A stretch of DNA of 64,000 nucleotides, taken from the NCBI RefSeq assembly GCF_008933155.1, contig NZ_WBVP01000010.1:62001-126000 (forward strand). The letters are read 5' to 3'. Numbering within the stretch: position 1 is the first letter of the stretch; each line of letters begins with the position of its first letter. Shown in pieces: positions 27,572-37,173 of this stretch. Both the position numbers and the translations under genes were made by a program. This DNA is from Aliivibrio finisterrensis. GTDB taxonomy: Bacteria > Pseudomonadota > Gammaproteobacteria > Enterobacterales > Vibrionaceae. A model generated the notes under the pieces. It did not search any database. It worked only from the letters and a program-made list of their open reading frames with translations, and was not told the DNA's origin.

Positions 27572-30418
27572 ATGAAAAAAATATTAGGATCAACATTGCT
27601 TCTTGTCGCGGGGTTTAGTTTAAGCCCTGTTGCTGCAGCTATTGCTGAAACTGTAAATATTGAGACTTCAGCAAATGAAAGTCAGTGGTGGAGCACTTAT
27701 AGCGTTGAAATTCAAAATACTTCAAATCAAGCTATTGATATGAAAGGGTCTACCATTGAGTTTCTACTACCTAATGCTATCAACGATGTGAATTTTGTCT
27801 CTTCAGCGCTCTCATATCCGAGCTGGACGATTGAACATGAATTCACATCGGAAGGTGTTTATCACACTATCACTTATAAATTTGATGACGATGTATGGGT
27901 TAAAAATACACTTCCTCATGATGGTTCATTCAGTTTCACCTTTGGACTAAATAGCCAACTTCCAGATTTCCAATCGTTTGAAAATTCCATCAAATTCAAT
28001 GGTTCAGGTGGTGGACAACCGCCAACACCAGAGCCAGAATTAGAATTGTCAATTCTTTCTCCTGTTGATGGACAAAAATTGGTATCCAATGAAGTAACCG
28101 ATATTACGATTTCTATTGCTGGAGAAACCGCGTCTAAAATCGAATTCTGGGTCGATGGCAGTAAAATTGCAGAACAGAATGTCGAGCAAGATAAAACAGA
28201 TTACTCGCAATCTTGGACACCAAGTGAACTCGGTTCTGCAACCATCAACGTGCTTGTGTTTGATGAGAAAAACCAACAACTCAAACAGCAATCTGTTACG
28301 GTTGAAGTGGAATCTGATCATAATTTCTCAGCACCAGAAGTTCGTTTCATTACACCAGAAAATGACGCCATTTTTAATAAAACAGAAACAGTATCAATCT
28401 CTATTGATGCGTTCGATTCTGATGATGACTTAACCTCTGTTGTCATCAAAGCCAATAACGCTCAAATTTGTGAATTTGATGCTAAGCAAACCGATCAATT
28501 TGCTTGTGATTGGCAACCATCACAAGCAGGCTCAGTGACACTGAGCGCGATTGCCACCGATGAACAGAACCTAACGAACACGACAAGTGTACAAATCACC
28601 GTTACCGAATCGAGCAACAGCTGTGGTGATGTTGCACCTTATCAAGATGGGATCAGCTACCAAGTTGGCGATCGCGTTTCGAATATTGGTGAAATATTCT
28701 CATGTACAGTATCTGGTTGGTGTGGTAACCCAGTATGGGCACCAGGAACTGGACATCCTAGCTACCCTGATGCTTGGAAAGACGCTTGGCAATCAGAGGG
28801 AGAATGTGATCCAAACGCGTTACCTAAAATTGGTTTAGAAACACCTTCTAACGGTGACCGCCTATCTCCGAATAAACCTTTTGACGTCATTATCAATGCG
28901 ATTGATGAAGATGGCGAAATCGTAAAACTAGAAGCTCTGCTTAACGGTAAGGTTGTCGCAACAGCTACGCAACCAACATCAAGCAATCAATATAAACTAA
29001 CAGTTCCAGGTCAGGCAGAAGGTGCTTATGAATTAGTCACAGCAGCTTATGACGACAAAGGTGCATCAGCGGCAACTGCACCAATTACATTGGCGATTAC
29101 CGATCAAGATCTTGTCGTCGGACTGACATCTCCAGTTGATGGTTCAAAATTCACGCAGGGGCGTAGCATTAAACTTGCCGCTGACGCAGAAAGCTTCGTT
29201 GGCTCAATTCAGTCAGTGACTTTCAAAGTAAATGGAACGGAGTTAATCACACTCAATAAAGCACCATACGAATATGAGTGGGTTGGTGCACAAGAAGGAA
29301 CCCACACTATTGAAGCTATTGCCATCAATACTGAAGGTGACACGCTAGCAAGCCCAGTGTCGACGATTGAAGTACAGGAAGCGAAACCAGAAACAGGTTT
29401 ACGTGATAACCCTGACCGTTCAATTACTTATTTGACGTCGTGGGGACTGACTAATATTGAAGAACTACAAAAATCTCAAGGTGATGCATACTTCTTGTCT
29501 TTTGGTAAGTGGGACTCGAACGGAAACATTCAAGTAACGGATTCAATGATTGAACCAAGTTACAACGACTCTTGGATGGCTCCAGGCTACCAATCATGGA
29601 CAGAGCTAAAACATAGCCACCCAAATAAAACCATGATGGTTGCATTTGGTGGTCAAACACATGAAAGTATGTGGGCTTATATGGCCTCTCCTGCTGCACG
29701 CGAGTCGATTGCCAATGGTCTTGTTGAAATGATGAACAAGCCTTATCCAGTGTATAAGAAAAACCTTAAACCAGAAGAAATGGTTGGAGAATGTCTTGCG
29801 ACGAACTGGTCTGGCGAGTGTGATTACAGCAAGTATCAACTGGCTGGCTATGTAAGTCTTGATGGCATCGATTTCGACTACGAAAAAGCGGCGCGCCTTA
29901 CTGAACAAGAGAACCGTAACCTAGAAGCGTTGATTGAACTGATTCGCACCAAAGTCAGTAAGAGCAAGATTATCTCTTTGACAACTTACCATGTAGGTGC
30001 TGACCCTGTAGAATGTGCAAATCCAAGCGTTACTGAAAACTGTTCATTCATCGAACCCGATCGTTCTAGCCACCATGGTGAAGTTATAACACTACTTCAA
30101 AATACGAAAGATAGTGTTGATTTCTTCAACGTAATGACATACGACGCAGGTAAAAACTTCAAGTACGATGTTGCTATGGCAAACTATGCTAAACACGTAG
30201 GTGACCCATCAAAAATTGTGCTTGGTGCAACCATCAATAGCCAATGGGGGCCAGATGGTCGTTTTGTTGAAACTCGTGAAAATAATATTGAACGAGCAAA
30301 ATGGCAGAAAGCTCAAGGATACGGCGGTTTCTTTATTTGGACGTTAGGCTCAAATACTGAAAGCCTTTCTATGCAAGAGCAAGTTGAATACTTCAACGAC
30401 ATGATTTCTCATAACTAA
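27572..30418 (+). CDS. Modular secreted chitinase, GH18
   Basis: A 948-residue secreted enzyme that should hydrolyse chitin. A signal peptide (about 1-25) is followed by a carbohydrate-binding-like beta domain (to about 148) and a Gly/Pro-rich linker. Two Ig-like domains (about 160-250 and 258-346) precede a CBM5/12 chitin-binding domain (about 351-413), with YQVGDRVSNIGEIFSC and aromatic residues. Two more Ig-like domains (about 417-603) lead to the GH18 barrel (about 610-945). The catalytic motif DGIDFDYE (D764-E771) fits DxxDxDxE, with E771 as the acid. AAAGGA precedes the ATG. It lies beside an integrase relic, so it may be accessory. A terminator-like hairpin follows. Confidence 0.93.
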   Translation: MKKILGSTLLLVAGFSLSPVAAAIAETVNIETSANESQWWSTYSVEIQNTSNQAIDMKGSTIEFLLPNAINDVNFVSSALSYPSWTIEHEFTSEGVYHTITYKFDDDVWVKNTLPHDGSFSFTFGLNSQLPDFQSFENSIKFNGSGGGQPPTPEPELELSILSPVDGQKLVSNEVTDITISIAGETASKIEFWVDGSKIAEQNVEQDKTDYSQSWTPSELGSATINVLVFDEKNQQLKQQSVTVEVESDHNFSAPEVRFITPENDAIFNKTETVSISIDAFDSDDDLTSVVIKANNAQICEFDAKQTDQFACDWQPSQAGSVTLSAIATDEQNLTNTTSVQITVTESSNSCGDVAPYQDGISYQVGDRVSNIGEIFSCTVSGWCGNPVWAPGTGHPSYPDAWKDAWQSEGECDPNALPKIGLETPSNGDRLSPNKPFDVIINAIDEDGEIVKLEALLNGKVVATATQPTSSNQYKLTVPGQAEGAYELVTAAYDDKGASAATAPITLAITDQDLVVGLTSPVDGSKFTQGRSIKLAADAESFVGSIQSVTFKVNGTELITLNKAPYEYEWVGAQEGTHTIEAIAINTEGDTLASPVSTIEVQEAKPETGLRDNPDRSITYLTSWGLTNIEELQKSQGDAYFLSFGKWDSNGNIQVTDSMIEPSYNDSWMAPGYQSWTELKHSHPNKTMMVAFGGQTHESMWAYMASPAARESIANGLVEMMNKPYPVYKKNLKPEEMVGECLATNWSGECDYSKYQLAGYVSLDGIDFDYEKAARLTEQENRNLEALIELIRTKVSKSKIISLTTYHVGADPVECANPSVTENCSFIEPDRSSHHGEVITLLQNTKDSVDFFNVMTYDAGKNFKYDVAMANYAKHVGDPSKIVLGATINSQWGPDGRFVETRENNIERAKWQKAQGYGGFFIWTLGSNTESLSMQEQVEYFNDMISHN

Positions 30419-30429
30419 ACCATCACTAA

Positions 30430-30460
30430 GAGGCGCTGTCTAAACGCAGTGCCTCGTCTT
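30430..30460 (+). terminator. Probable chitinase terminator
   Basis: Stem GAGGCGCTG (30430-30438) / CAGTGCCTC (30447-30455) includes one G-T pair. The T run after it is weak. Confidence 0.55.
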
Positions 30461-30694
30461 TGCTACTCGCTGGACACATTGCTAATGTGAAATTAAGCAT
30501 AAACTTCGTTGTAGTGATCGATTCAAAGCAATTGCATATTGTGTACGAATTTAAGAGGTCTGAATCGTCAGCTTCTTTTTCATTATCTAACGCGCAACTA
30601 AGGGTCCCTTACTTTTTTTAGCACATTTCAGCGTAAATCTATGTTACATTTTTATATAACTATAGCCATTACTATGACTCACTTTCTTTTTTAG

Positions 30695-30835
30695 TCAGTA
30701 AAAGCTTCCATCTTCGTTCTGAATCCAAATGGCGCTATCGCCAGCCTGCCAGTCAAGTTCCGCTATATACTCATCTGGAATTTCGAAGTAATGCTCACCT
30801 TGGTTGGTAACTTTAATTGGGTTCTGTCGTTTCAT
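30695..30835 (-). CDS. Small hypothetical protein, possibly AbrB/MazE-like
   Basis: A 46-residue ORF that starts MKRQNPIKVTNQGEHYFEIP and continues with EYIAELDWQAGDSAIWI. The order of strand, IP, short helix and WQAGD turn resembles half of an AbrB/MazE swapped-hairpin DNA-binding domain. The C-terminal EDGSFY fits that fold. Its codon structure looks coding. I see no clear ribosome site and no toxin partner next to it. The domain assignment is by eye only. Confidence 0.55.
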   Translation of the reverse strand: MKRQNPIKVTNQGEHYFEIPDEYIAELDWQAGDSAIWIQNEDGSFY

Positions 30836-31083
30836 GGTTGATTTTGATATTTTCTTTAGTAGCTATTATCAGATCATAAATGAAGCTTTTTTTCTATCTA
30901 AAATAAGCACTTATTGCTTAAATTCCTGTCTATGCTCAGGAAGTAATTGATGATATAAAGGCTCAAGGTTTGAGGTTATTACTCTTGAACAATATCAAGA
31001 AATTTATTTTAGACTTTAGCCATAATGAAAACCGAATAGTTCCATAATCAATTCAATAATTAAATATTGAGACTTTCTGGTAT
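30836..31083. other. Non-coding stretch before the GNAT gene
   Basis: About 250 bp, AT-rich. No ORF, RNA gene or strong hairpin recognised. Confidence 0.4.
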
Positions 31084-31572
31084 CTACTTGTTTAAATCCT
31101 TCATCATCCACACATCACAGCCATTATGAACGGTACCATCAAGTGGCTTTGATAAATGACTAAAACCCAAGTCTTCATATAGATGAATGGCTGACTTCAT
31201 ACTTGACAAGGTATCCAAGTAACACTGAGTATAACCAAAATTTACCGCATGCTTGAGTACCTTTTGAGCAATTGTTTTACCAAACCCCCTTCCTCTAGCC
31301 TCCGGTAATAAAAACAATTTACGTAACTCACATACTGTTTTACTGCCATTAAATGCCGCTAAACCACAGCCACCAACGACCCTACCATCAAGCAATAAAA
31401 TCAGATATTTACTCTTAAATGCTGGGTTATAGTATTTACTCATCTCCAATACTTCATCGTCTGATGGACCAAAACCTTCCCCTACCGCACCAAACTCAAC
31501 TCCAACGTTTTTTATGATGTAGCAGATATCATTATCGTGCTCACTGCTAATTGGAACAATTCGATATTCCAT
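31084..31572 (-). CDS. GNAT-family N-acetyltransferase
   Basis: A single-domain acetyltransferase of about 162 residues. The acetyl-CoA motif is seen in LRKLFLLPEARGRGFGKTIAQKVLKHA, followed by YLDTLSSMKSAIHLYEDLGF, the usual GNAT helix and strand. The start at 31572 (MEYRIVPISSEHD) is chosen because it begins a normal GNAT first strand and has GGAG upstream. An in-frame ATG at 31674 would add a 34-residue tail without family likeness. The substrate is unknown. It is divergent from the NTPase-like/MscS unit. Confidence 0.85.
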   Translation of the reverse strand: MEYRIVPISSEHDNDICYIIKNVGVEFGAVGEGFGPSDDEVLEMSKYYNPAFKSKYLILLLDGRVVGGCGLAAFNGSKTVCELRKLFLLPEARGRGFGKTIAQKVLKHAVNFGYTQCYLDTLSSMKSAIHLYEDLGFSHLSKPLDGTVHNGCDVWMMKDLNK

Positions 31573-31887
31573 ACCCTGACTCTCCACAAATTTCCTTATT
31601 TCATTATAGAAAAACAAATTAGACAAAATATTATCGATATTATAGAGTGAGCGCTTAATACAAACCTTGATCACAGAGATAACTATTTTTTTGTAACAAA
31701 AAAACCAACCAAACAGTGCAATTAATTACCAGAAATGCACATAAATATACGTAATTTAATTCATATTTAATGTTTTCTTAGAAAAAAACTATAAATTGCA
31801 GTAAAGATCACATTTCTAATCAATCAACGAATTTCCACATATAAATACTCATTATAAATTTTATCTATTGAGACCCTTTTGTTACCT

Positions 31888-34242
31888 ATGAATAATATCG
31901 TTAATCGTTTTTTTCTAGTGTTAGTCCTATCCTACTCTCCATCTCTAATGGCTGAATGGGGAGTGCATGCTTATAACTCTGTATCTATATCTGAATCTGC
32001 TCAAAATATCGCAACGGATATAAAACAGCTCCCAGAGCAACATTTTTTTTCAAACCAAGAATACGGACAAGTCAAAAGACTAATGTCTCGTACTTTGCTG
32101 GCACAAAAGAAACAGGCTCAAGAATTCAAAGACTCATTATCAAATTATCAAGATAATGCCACTGATGACACCTGGGCTCGTGTAGAAAAAGACCACCGTT
32201 CATTGACCTCTTTAAATACGAGTAAAGAATCACTTCTGCACCTAACAGAAACAAGAAATCGAGATCAATTAACCGGGTTTGGCCCTCGTGGGGTTACTCA
32301 ATTTTATGCCGAACTGCAAATAGCTAACCTTAACATTAAATACTATACCTATTATCAAATTCGCAGTTTTAAAAAATTACTTAATGACCTTGCTATATCG
32401 CCAGTGCCAGTGATCAGTGTCCTGCTCAAAGTATTAGGTATTTTCTTTATTTTTAATTGGTGGATGCGAAACAGCGACCGACTAATCCATGATTTTAAAG
32501 CATCAAAGCTAAAGAGTACCTCAAACCCTAGCTTATTCGTTCGTACTATTTGGTATTGTAGCCGCGCACATAAAGCTATCGCGTATTTATTATTAATTAC
32601 AGCGACATTACGTATTATTTCAACACTTCCGAGTTTGCAGCATTTGATCTTTCTAGAGATATTTACTTGGTGGATACTTGGGGGTTCTATTGCTGTTAGT
32701 TTCATTTTGGAATTTGCTTATAGAAACAGTAAACATAATAAAAAAGACACTATCGCTTTAAGACTATCAACCATTCGCCGATATGTTTGGGGTATAATTG
32801 TTGCTGGCGTAGTTTTACAAATTTCATCAAGAACGTTAGGTGAAGGGACTATTTATGCTTGGATTAACTCTATTGTTTATCTATTTTTTGTCTTACTAAC
32901 AGTCATTACGCTAAAACGATGGAACCAGACCATTTTTAACCGTATAGAGCAGTTAGAAACGCATCCATTATCAGTTCAATGGGCAATAAGAAATAAGAAT
33001 ACTGTATTGATGTCTATTCCTGCTACTGCCTGTGGTTCGGCATGGTTACTTGGACGAACAATTCAGCATCAAGTCATTTCTATACTTTCTCAATATGCCG
33101 CCTTTAGTCATGTACTCGCCTATCTCTTCAGAATAGAAGTAGCAAAACAAACTGAAGTCTCACGTGAGCAATCAAATCTAGTCCGAATAAAGGGAGAGAA
33201 TGCATTTAATTATATCGCTCCTGGCTCAGAGACATCTGAATTACTAGAAGAGTATGCGGAAGAAGAAATCGTTTCATTATCCCGTTACTTATTAACAGAT
33301 AGCCCTGCTGTATGTGTGTTATCTGGCGAGCGAGGCATTGGTACAACAACCGTATTGAATCGTATTTTAAATAAAGCAAAACACGTAATACCACTATATA
33401 TAAACTGCCCTTACGATGGCTACTCGGCACTATTACCTGAATTTTCACAATTATTAGGATTAGAGGAGGGGGCAACAGAGAAGGATATCCTACAGCATCT
33501 TAGAAACAGCGAACAATGCTATCTAATTGCATTTGATAATACGCAAAGATTAGTAAAACCAAAAGTGAATGGATTAGTTGATTTAATGAAACTAACCAAT
33601 TTACTTAGACGTGCAAGAAAAAGTCATCGCGTTGTCTTATCTATTGATAAATCAAGCTGGCGCTTTATCGATCGTGCCCGTGGGGAGCGGCTATTATTTG
33701 ATCTTGTTACTTTTATGCCCAAGTGGAATGAAAAACAAATTGGCCAACTATTAGATTCTCGTATCATTGAAAAAAATGGAGAGAGCTCAATTTCTTTTGA
33801 TGGATTAGTTCTCCCAAGACAATGGGATGAAGATACCTTAACTGATGAAGAACGAGCTAAGAATGGGTTCTATCGTATCTTGTGGGACTATTCAGATGGT
33901 AACCCTACTGTTGCATTACGTTTCTTTAGACTTTCTTTATACAGAGATAAAGAAACAGATACGGTACTAGTTCGCTTATTCCGAGCTCCTCAATCTGATG
34001 ATCTAGAAACGATGCCAAAGCCTATGCTTGCTGTACTGCGTTCAATTGTACAACTTGAAGTTGCTTCACCTATCGATCTTTGTGATTGTAGTCGACTCAG
34101 CATTGCTGAAGTAATCAGTACGTTACGCTACTTTCAAAGTCGTGGTTATATTGAGTGGAATGATGAAAAAGCACGTATATCAGATCATTGGTATCGTCAT
34201 ATTACTAACGCTCTTCACCGTCAACATCTATTGGTAAAATAA
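31888..34242 (+). CDS. Multi-pass membrane NTPase-like protein partnered with MscS
   Basis: A 784-residue protein of unrecognised family. A signal peptide ends near SPSLMA-EWG (about residue 22). A helical, probably periplasmic region runs to about 165. About seven membrane helices lie between 170 and 430. The cytoplasmic part has a P-loop-like motif, GERGIGTTT (480-488). The usual Walker A lysine is replaced by T. A Walker B-like strand is CYLIAFDN. Near the C-terminus, PIDLCDCSRLSIAEVISTLRYFQSRGYIEW looks like a winged helix. The ATG at 31888 is preferred to a TTG three codons earlier. Only one base separates its stop from the MscS start, so translation is coupled. The layout suggests a sensor-ATPase that controls the channel, which is inference. 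Confidence 0.7.
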   Translation: MNNIVNRFFLVLVLSYSPSLMAEWGVHAYNSVSISESAQNIATDIKQLPEQHFFSNQEYGQVKRLMSRTLLAQKKQAQEFKDSLSNYQDNATDDTWARVEKDHRSLTSLNTSKESLLHLTETRNRDQLTGFGPRGVTQFYAELQIANLNIKYYTYYQIRSFKKLLNDLAISPVPVISVLLKVLGIFFIFNWWMRNSDRLIHDFKASKLKSTSNPSLFVRTIWYCSRAHKAIAYLLLITATLRIISTLPSLQHLIFLEIFTWWILGGSIAVSFILEFAYRNSKHNKKDTIALRLSTIRRYVWGIIVAGVVLQISSRTLGEGTIYAWINSIVYLFFVLLTVITLKRWNQTIFNRIEQLETHPLSVQWAIRNKNTVLMSIPATACGSAWLLGRTIQHQVISILSQYAAFSHVLAYLFRIEVAKQTEVSREQSNLVRIKGENAFNYIAPGSETSELLEEYAEEEIVSLSRYLLTDSPAVCVLSGERGIGTTTVLNRILNKAKHVIPLYINCPYDGYSALLPEFSQLLGLEEGATEKDILQHLRNSEQCYLIAFDNTQRLVKPKVNGLVDLMKLTNLLRRARKSHRVVLSIDKSSWRFIDRARGERLLFDLVTFMPKWNEKQIGQLLDSRIIEKNGESSISFDGLVLPRQWDEDTLTDEERAKNGFYRILWDYSDGNPTVALRFFRLSLYRDKETDTVLVRLFRAPQSDDLETMPKPMLAVLRSIVQLEVASPIDLCDCSRLSIAEVISTLRYFQSRGYIEWNDEKARISDHWYRHITNALHRQHLLVK

Positions 34243-34243
34243 T

Positions 34244-35119
34244 ATGATTCGTTTATTCATACTTTGTTTCTCTCTATTTTCAGGTAGTTTTGCATTTGCA
34301 GAAGATCCTCAATCTATCGATAATTTACAACAATTTACTAGCTTAATCCGTTGGAGTGGCGTTGTTTTCTCCTTCTTTATTATTGTAGGCGCATGGCTAT
34401 TTCTACGCTTTATTCAGTCCATTGTTGATGGCGTAAGTAGTCAATTTGCACAACGTCGTATGTTAATGCAAAAGTTGCAATCCTTCTTTCAATTTTTCAT
34501 TTATATGTCGACAGCTGTTGCCGTATTCATGCTCAGTTTCAGAGTTGATGAGCGTGTACTCGCTCTGATCGGTGGTACGATCGCAGTTTCTGTTGGTTTT
34601 GCATTAAAAGATCTTACCGCCTCATTTATCGCGGGTTTGACCGTCATGATCGACCGACCATTCCAAGTTGGAGATCGAGTAACGTTTGAAGGGCATTATG
34701 GGGATATCATTGCCATTGGTTTACGCTCGGTACGAATGCAAACTCTTAATGATGATATTATTACGATACCTAACAATAAATTTTTAAATGACGTAGTGGT
34801 GAGTGGAAACTATGGCGGACTTGATATGCAGGTTGTTATTCCTTTTTATATAGGAATGGACCAAGACATTAATAAAGCTCGTGATATTATCCAAGAAGCG
34901 GCATCTTCAAGTCGTTATATCCACTTACCAAAGCCTGTAGTAGTTCTAGTTAAACAAACGATAACCGATAACTATCTAGCTATACAATTAACCTGTAAAG
35001 CCTATGTCGTGGATATTAAATTCGAAAAATTATTTGAAACTGATATTACATTGCGAGTAATGCAGGAATTTAGAAAAGATGCTATTACTCCTCCAACCAT
35101 TGCTATACAAAGTAAATAA
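34244..35119 (+). CDS. MscS-family mechanosensitive channel
   Basis: A small-conductance mechanosensitive-type channel of 291 residues. A cleavable-looking N-terminus (to about residue 20) is followed by membrane helices at about 35-58 and 80-100. The pore helix region is GGTIAVSVGFALKDLTASFIAGL (about 105-128). The MscS beta domain follows, with DRPFQVGDRVTFEGHYGDIIAIGLRSVRMQT and IPNNKFLNDVVVSGNY, then an alpha/beta C-terminal part. It is translationally coupled to the upstream NTPase-like gene (TAATATG junction). That makes it an unusual regulated channel rather than a stand-alone MscS. It ends at a bidirectional terminator. Confidence 0.92.
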   Translation: MIRLFILCFSLFSGSFAFAEDPQSIDNLQQFTSLIRWSGVVFSFFIIVGAWLFLRFIQSIVDGVSSQFAQRRMLMQKLQSFFQFFIYMSTAVAVFMLSFRVDERVLALIGGTIAVSVGFALKDLTASFIAGLTVMIDRPFQVGDRVTFEGHYGDIIAIGLRSVRMQTLNDDIITIPNNKFLNDVVVSGNYGGLDMQVVIPFYIGMDQDINKARDIIQEAASSSRYIHLPKPVVVLVKQTITDNYLAIQLTCKAYVVDIKFEKLFETDITLRVMQEFRKDAITPPTIAIQSK

Positions 35120-35142
35120 ATCTTCTTTTTCTTACTGACAAA

Positions 35143-35173
35143 AAATAGGTAGAGAACTGCTCTCTACCTATTT
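35143..35173. terminator. Bidirectional terminator after mscS
   Basis: A 13-bp stem, AAATAGGTAGAGA / TCTCTACCTATTT, has a 5-nt loop between convergent genes. Confidence 0.82.
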
Positions 35174-35182
35174 AGATCTACT

Positions 35183-36022
35183 TTAAATCACACCTAACTC
35201 GCGTAGACGTTCCATTAAGTAACTATTCGCAGTATGACGATCAGACAATACAACTTCAGGTTTTGGATGTAAAAACAACGGTAATGAGATACGAGATTTC
35301 GTTTTATCTGCACCTTCTGGGTTAATCACTCGGTGCGTTGTTGATGGGTAATAACCCCCTGACGCTTCTTGCAACATATCACCAATATTAATGATTAGGT
35401 GACCAAAATCACAAGGTACATCTAACCAATCACCTTCTTTAGTCTTAACTTGTAAACCCGGCTCATTCGCGGCAGGAAGCACGGTTAATAAGTTAATGTC
35501 TTCATGTGCACCAGCTCGGATAGCACCAAGCTCCTCATCGCCTTCTAACGGTGGGTAATGCAGAACACGAAGCAATGTCTTATCACTTTGCTCTACCATG
35601 CTAGACAGTGATTGAGAGTACAGTGCAGAAACATCTTCCGGAGAGTGTACTTCAACCCAAGATAATAACTCACTAGCAAGTACATTAGCGTTATCGTAAT
35701 ACTCTTGAATTTGAGCTTTCAATTGAGCAGGACATTGGCCTGTTGGGTAATAATGATAGTACTCTTTAATGTCTTTTTTAGTATGCCCTTTTGCGACTTC
35801 TGATACCGATGCAGGGAAAAAGCCATCTTGAGTGTCTACATTAAACTGGAAGTTTTCTTTTTCTTCGCTGTTAAAGAATGCATACCAATTGTCGTAGATA
35901 CTTTGTACAAGCTCTTGTTGAATCGGATGATTTTTTAACACGCCAAATCCTGTTTCACGCAGTGATTTAACAAACTGCTCCGCTGCATTCTCAGCAGTGT
36001 AATCAATTGCTTCTAATTTCAT
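35183..36022 (-). CDS. 2-oxoglutarate/Fe(II)-dependent oxygenase, isopenicillin-N-synthase-like
   Basis: A cytoplasmic non-heme iron dioxygenase of 279 residues. The iron ligands are visible as H173 and D175 in AGAHEDINLLTVLP and H230 in PSTTHRVINPEG. R244 in KSRISLPLFLHP is in place to bind the 2-oxoglutarate carboxylate. The N-terminal DIOX_N-like part contains RETGFGVLKNHPI and DGFFP. Members act on very different small molecules, so the substrate cannot be named. It is monocistronic. Confidence 0.87.
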   Translation of the reverse strand: MKLEAIDYTAENAAEQFVKSLRETGFGVLKNHPIQQELVQSIYDNWYAFFNSEEKENFQFNVDTQDGFFPASVSEVAKGHTKKDIKEYYHYYPTGQCPAQLKAQIQEYYDNANVLASELLSWVEVHSPEDVSALYSQSLSSMVEQSDKTLLRVLHYPPLEGDEELGAIRAGAHEDINLLTVLPAANEPGLQVKTKEGDWLDVPCDFGHLIINIGDMLQEASGGYYPSTTHRVINPEGADKTKSRISLPLFLHPKPEVVLSDRHTANSYLMERLRELGVI

Positions 36023-36272
36023 AATTATTATCTTATCGTTGGCTGACTGGTTTTTATAATGTGTTTTTATAATGTACTGTTAAATTGTATTAAGATGAGC
36101 AGAGAGCCTCAAGCGCTAATGTCTAAAAACAGACAACAATTCGTTTACACATAGAAACACAACTATTCCATGCAACAACAATAAAGAGAAAAAGAAGAAT
36201 ATTTATGGTGGGATATTACCCAGCTATCGATTTAACAATAGCGGGTAATTTTTAAATTTCGTTAGCGCTGGG

Positions 36273-36572
36273 TTACCTTGGTAGTGGCTCTAAAATTCCA
36301 TTTCTAACTAAGCCACGGCGAACGTTTTTGCACAGTTTAGCGAACTTGTCGATCTCAGAGAAATTGGGCGTTTCACCGCGCTCAATATAAGATTCCCAAT
36401 ACAATAATTCACTTTCAACTAGCTCTATCAATTTACGTGGGCAACCAACACAGGTATCACCGCATATCTGAGCTTCAGGCGCATCAAATGGAAAGTCAGC
36501 TTTTACTAATTCAATGATATTTAGCATCGCAGTTTTACGATCAGGCTTTTGTGTTTTTGGTTTATTGGTCAT
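36273..36572 (-). CDS. Conserved hypothetical protein with Cys cluster
   Basis: A 99-residue soluble protein. ICGDTCVGCPRKLIELVES holds three cysteines (C-x3-C-x2-C) that could bind metal. The rest is helical with a basic N-terminus. Its first codon overlaps the stop codon of the ycgN-like gene by one base, so both are translated from one message. The pairing of two Cys-rich proteins suggests a shared metal-related role, which is inference. No family name is recognised. Confidence 0.7.
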   Translation of the reverse strand: MTNKPKTQKPDRKTAMLNIIELVKADFPFDAPEAQICGDTCVGCPRKLIELVESELLYWESYIERGETPNFSEIDKFAKLCKNVRRGLVRNGILEPLPR

Positions 36573-37012
36573 TAGCTTCTATGAGGGTGGTTTGTAATGT
36601 GGTCTTCCCAGTTTTTCACATCAATCGCATAAACAACCTTGTTTCTTACGCTTTCGCCAGCAGCATGCATTGCTGATTTAGACCCAGTGAGCAACGGGTG
36701 CCACTTAGGAAGTGTATTTCCTTCAGCCAATAGACGGTATGCACACGTCACTGGTAACCAGTTAAATTCAGCGATATTTTCACGGCTTAGTTTTAGGCAG
36801 TTTTCACCTGAAGTAAAACGCTTAGCGTAATCTTTACATGAACACGTTTTGCTGTTTAACCAGCTACATGCCACGTTAGTGTAGTAAACTTCGTCTGTAT
36901 CTTCATCCATTAACTTGTGTAAACAGCACTTACCACAGCCGTCACAAAGAGATTCCCACTCTTGCTCTGTCATTTCTTCTAATTTTTTTTGTTGCCAAAA
37001 TTGCTCTGTCAT
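36572..37012 (-). CDS. ycgN: YcgN-like UPF0260 Cys-cluster protein
   Basis: A 146-residue cytoplasmic protein of the UPF0260/YkgJ group. The N-terminal [21 protein letters not shown] and the later SCKDYAKRF give the eight-cysteine pattern of this group, thought to bind zinc or iron. The C-terminal half, with [26 protein letters not shown], is characteristic of YcgN. The function is unknown. It is the first gene of a two-gene unit and is divergent from another small YkgJ-type gene. Confidence 0.85.
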   Translation of the reverse strand: MTEQFWQQKKLEEMTEQEWESLCDGCGKCCLHKLMDEDTDEVYYTNVACSWLNSKTCSCKDYAKRFTSGENCLKLSRENIAEFNWLPVTCAYRLLAEGNTLPKWHPLLTGSKSAMHAAGESVRNKVVYAIDVKNWEDHITNHPHRS

Positions 37013-37173
37013 TGCTTTACACTCGTTATGGGAAGAGGCGGTTTTATACCCATCTTGAGCTAAAAGTGCAAGTGGTTTACAGATCAGTAAAGAGATAATC
37101 CTGAGTTGTTTTGACCTGAAAGGGGAAGAGTGCTATTTTGCGCATCCTTTAATTGATGCAATGAGATAGTGTT

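Noticed and set aside
30560-30620. GTTAGAT on the minus strand near TAACGCGC, a possible attC R' site.
   Set aside because: No matching R'' site or complementary L arms at the expected distance.
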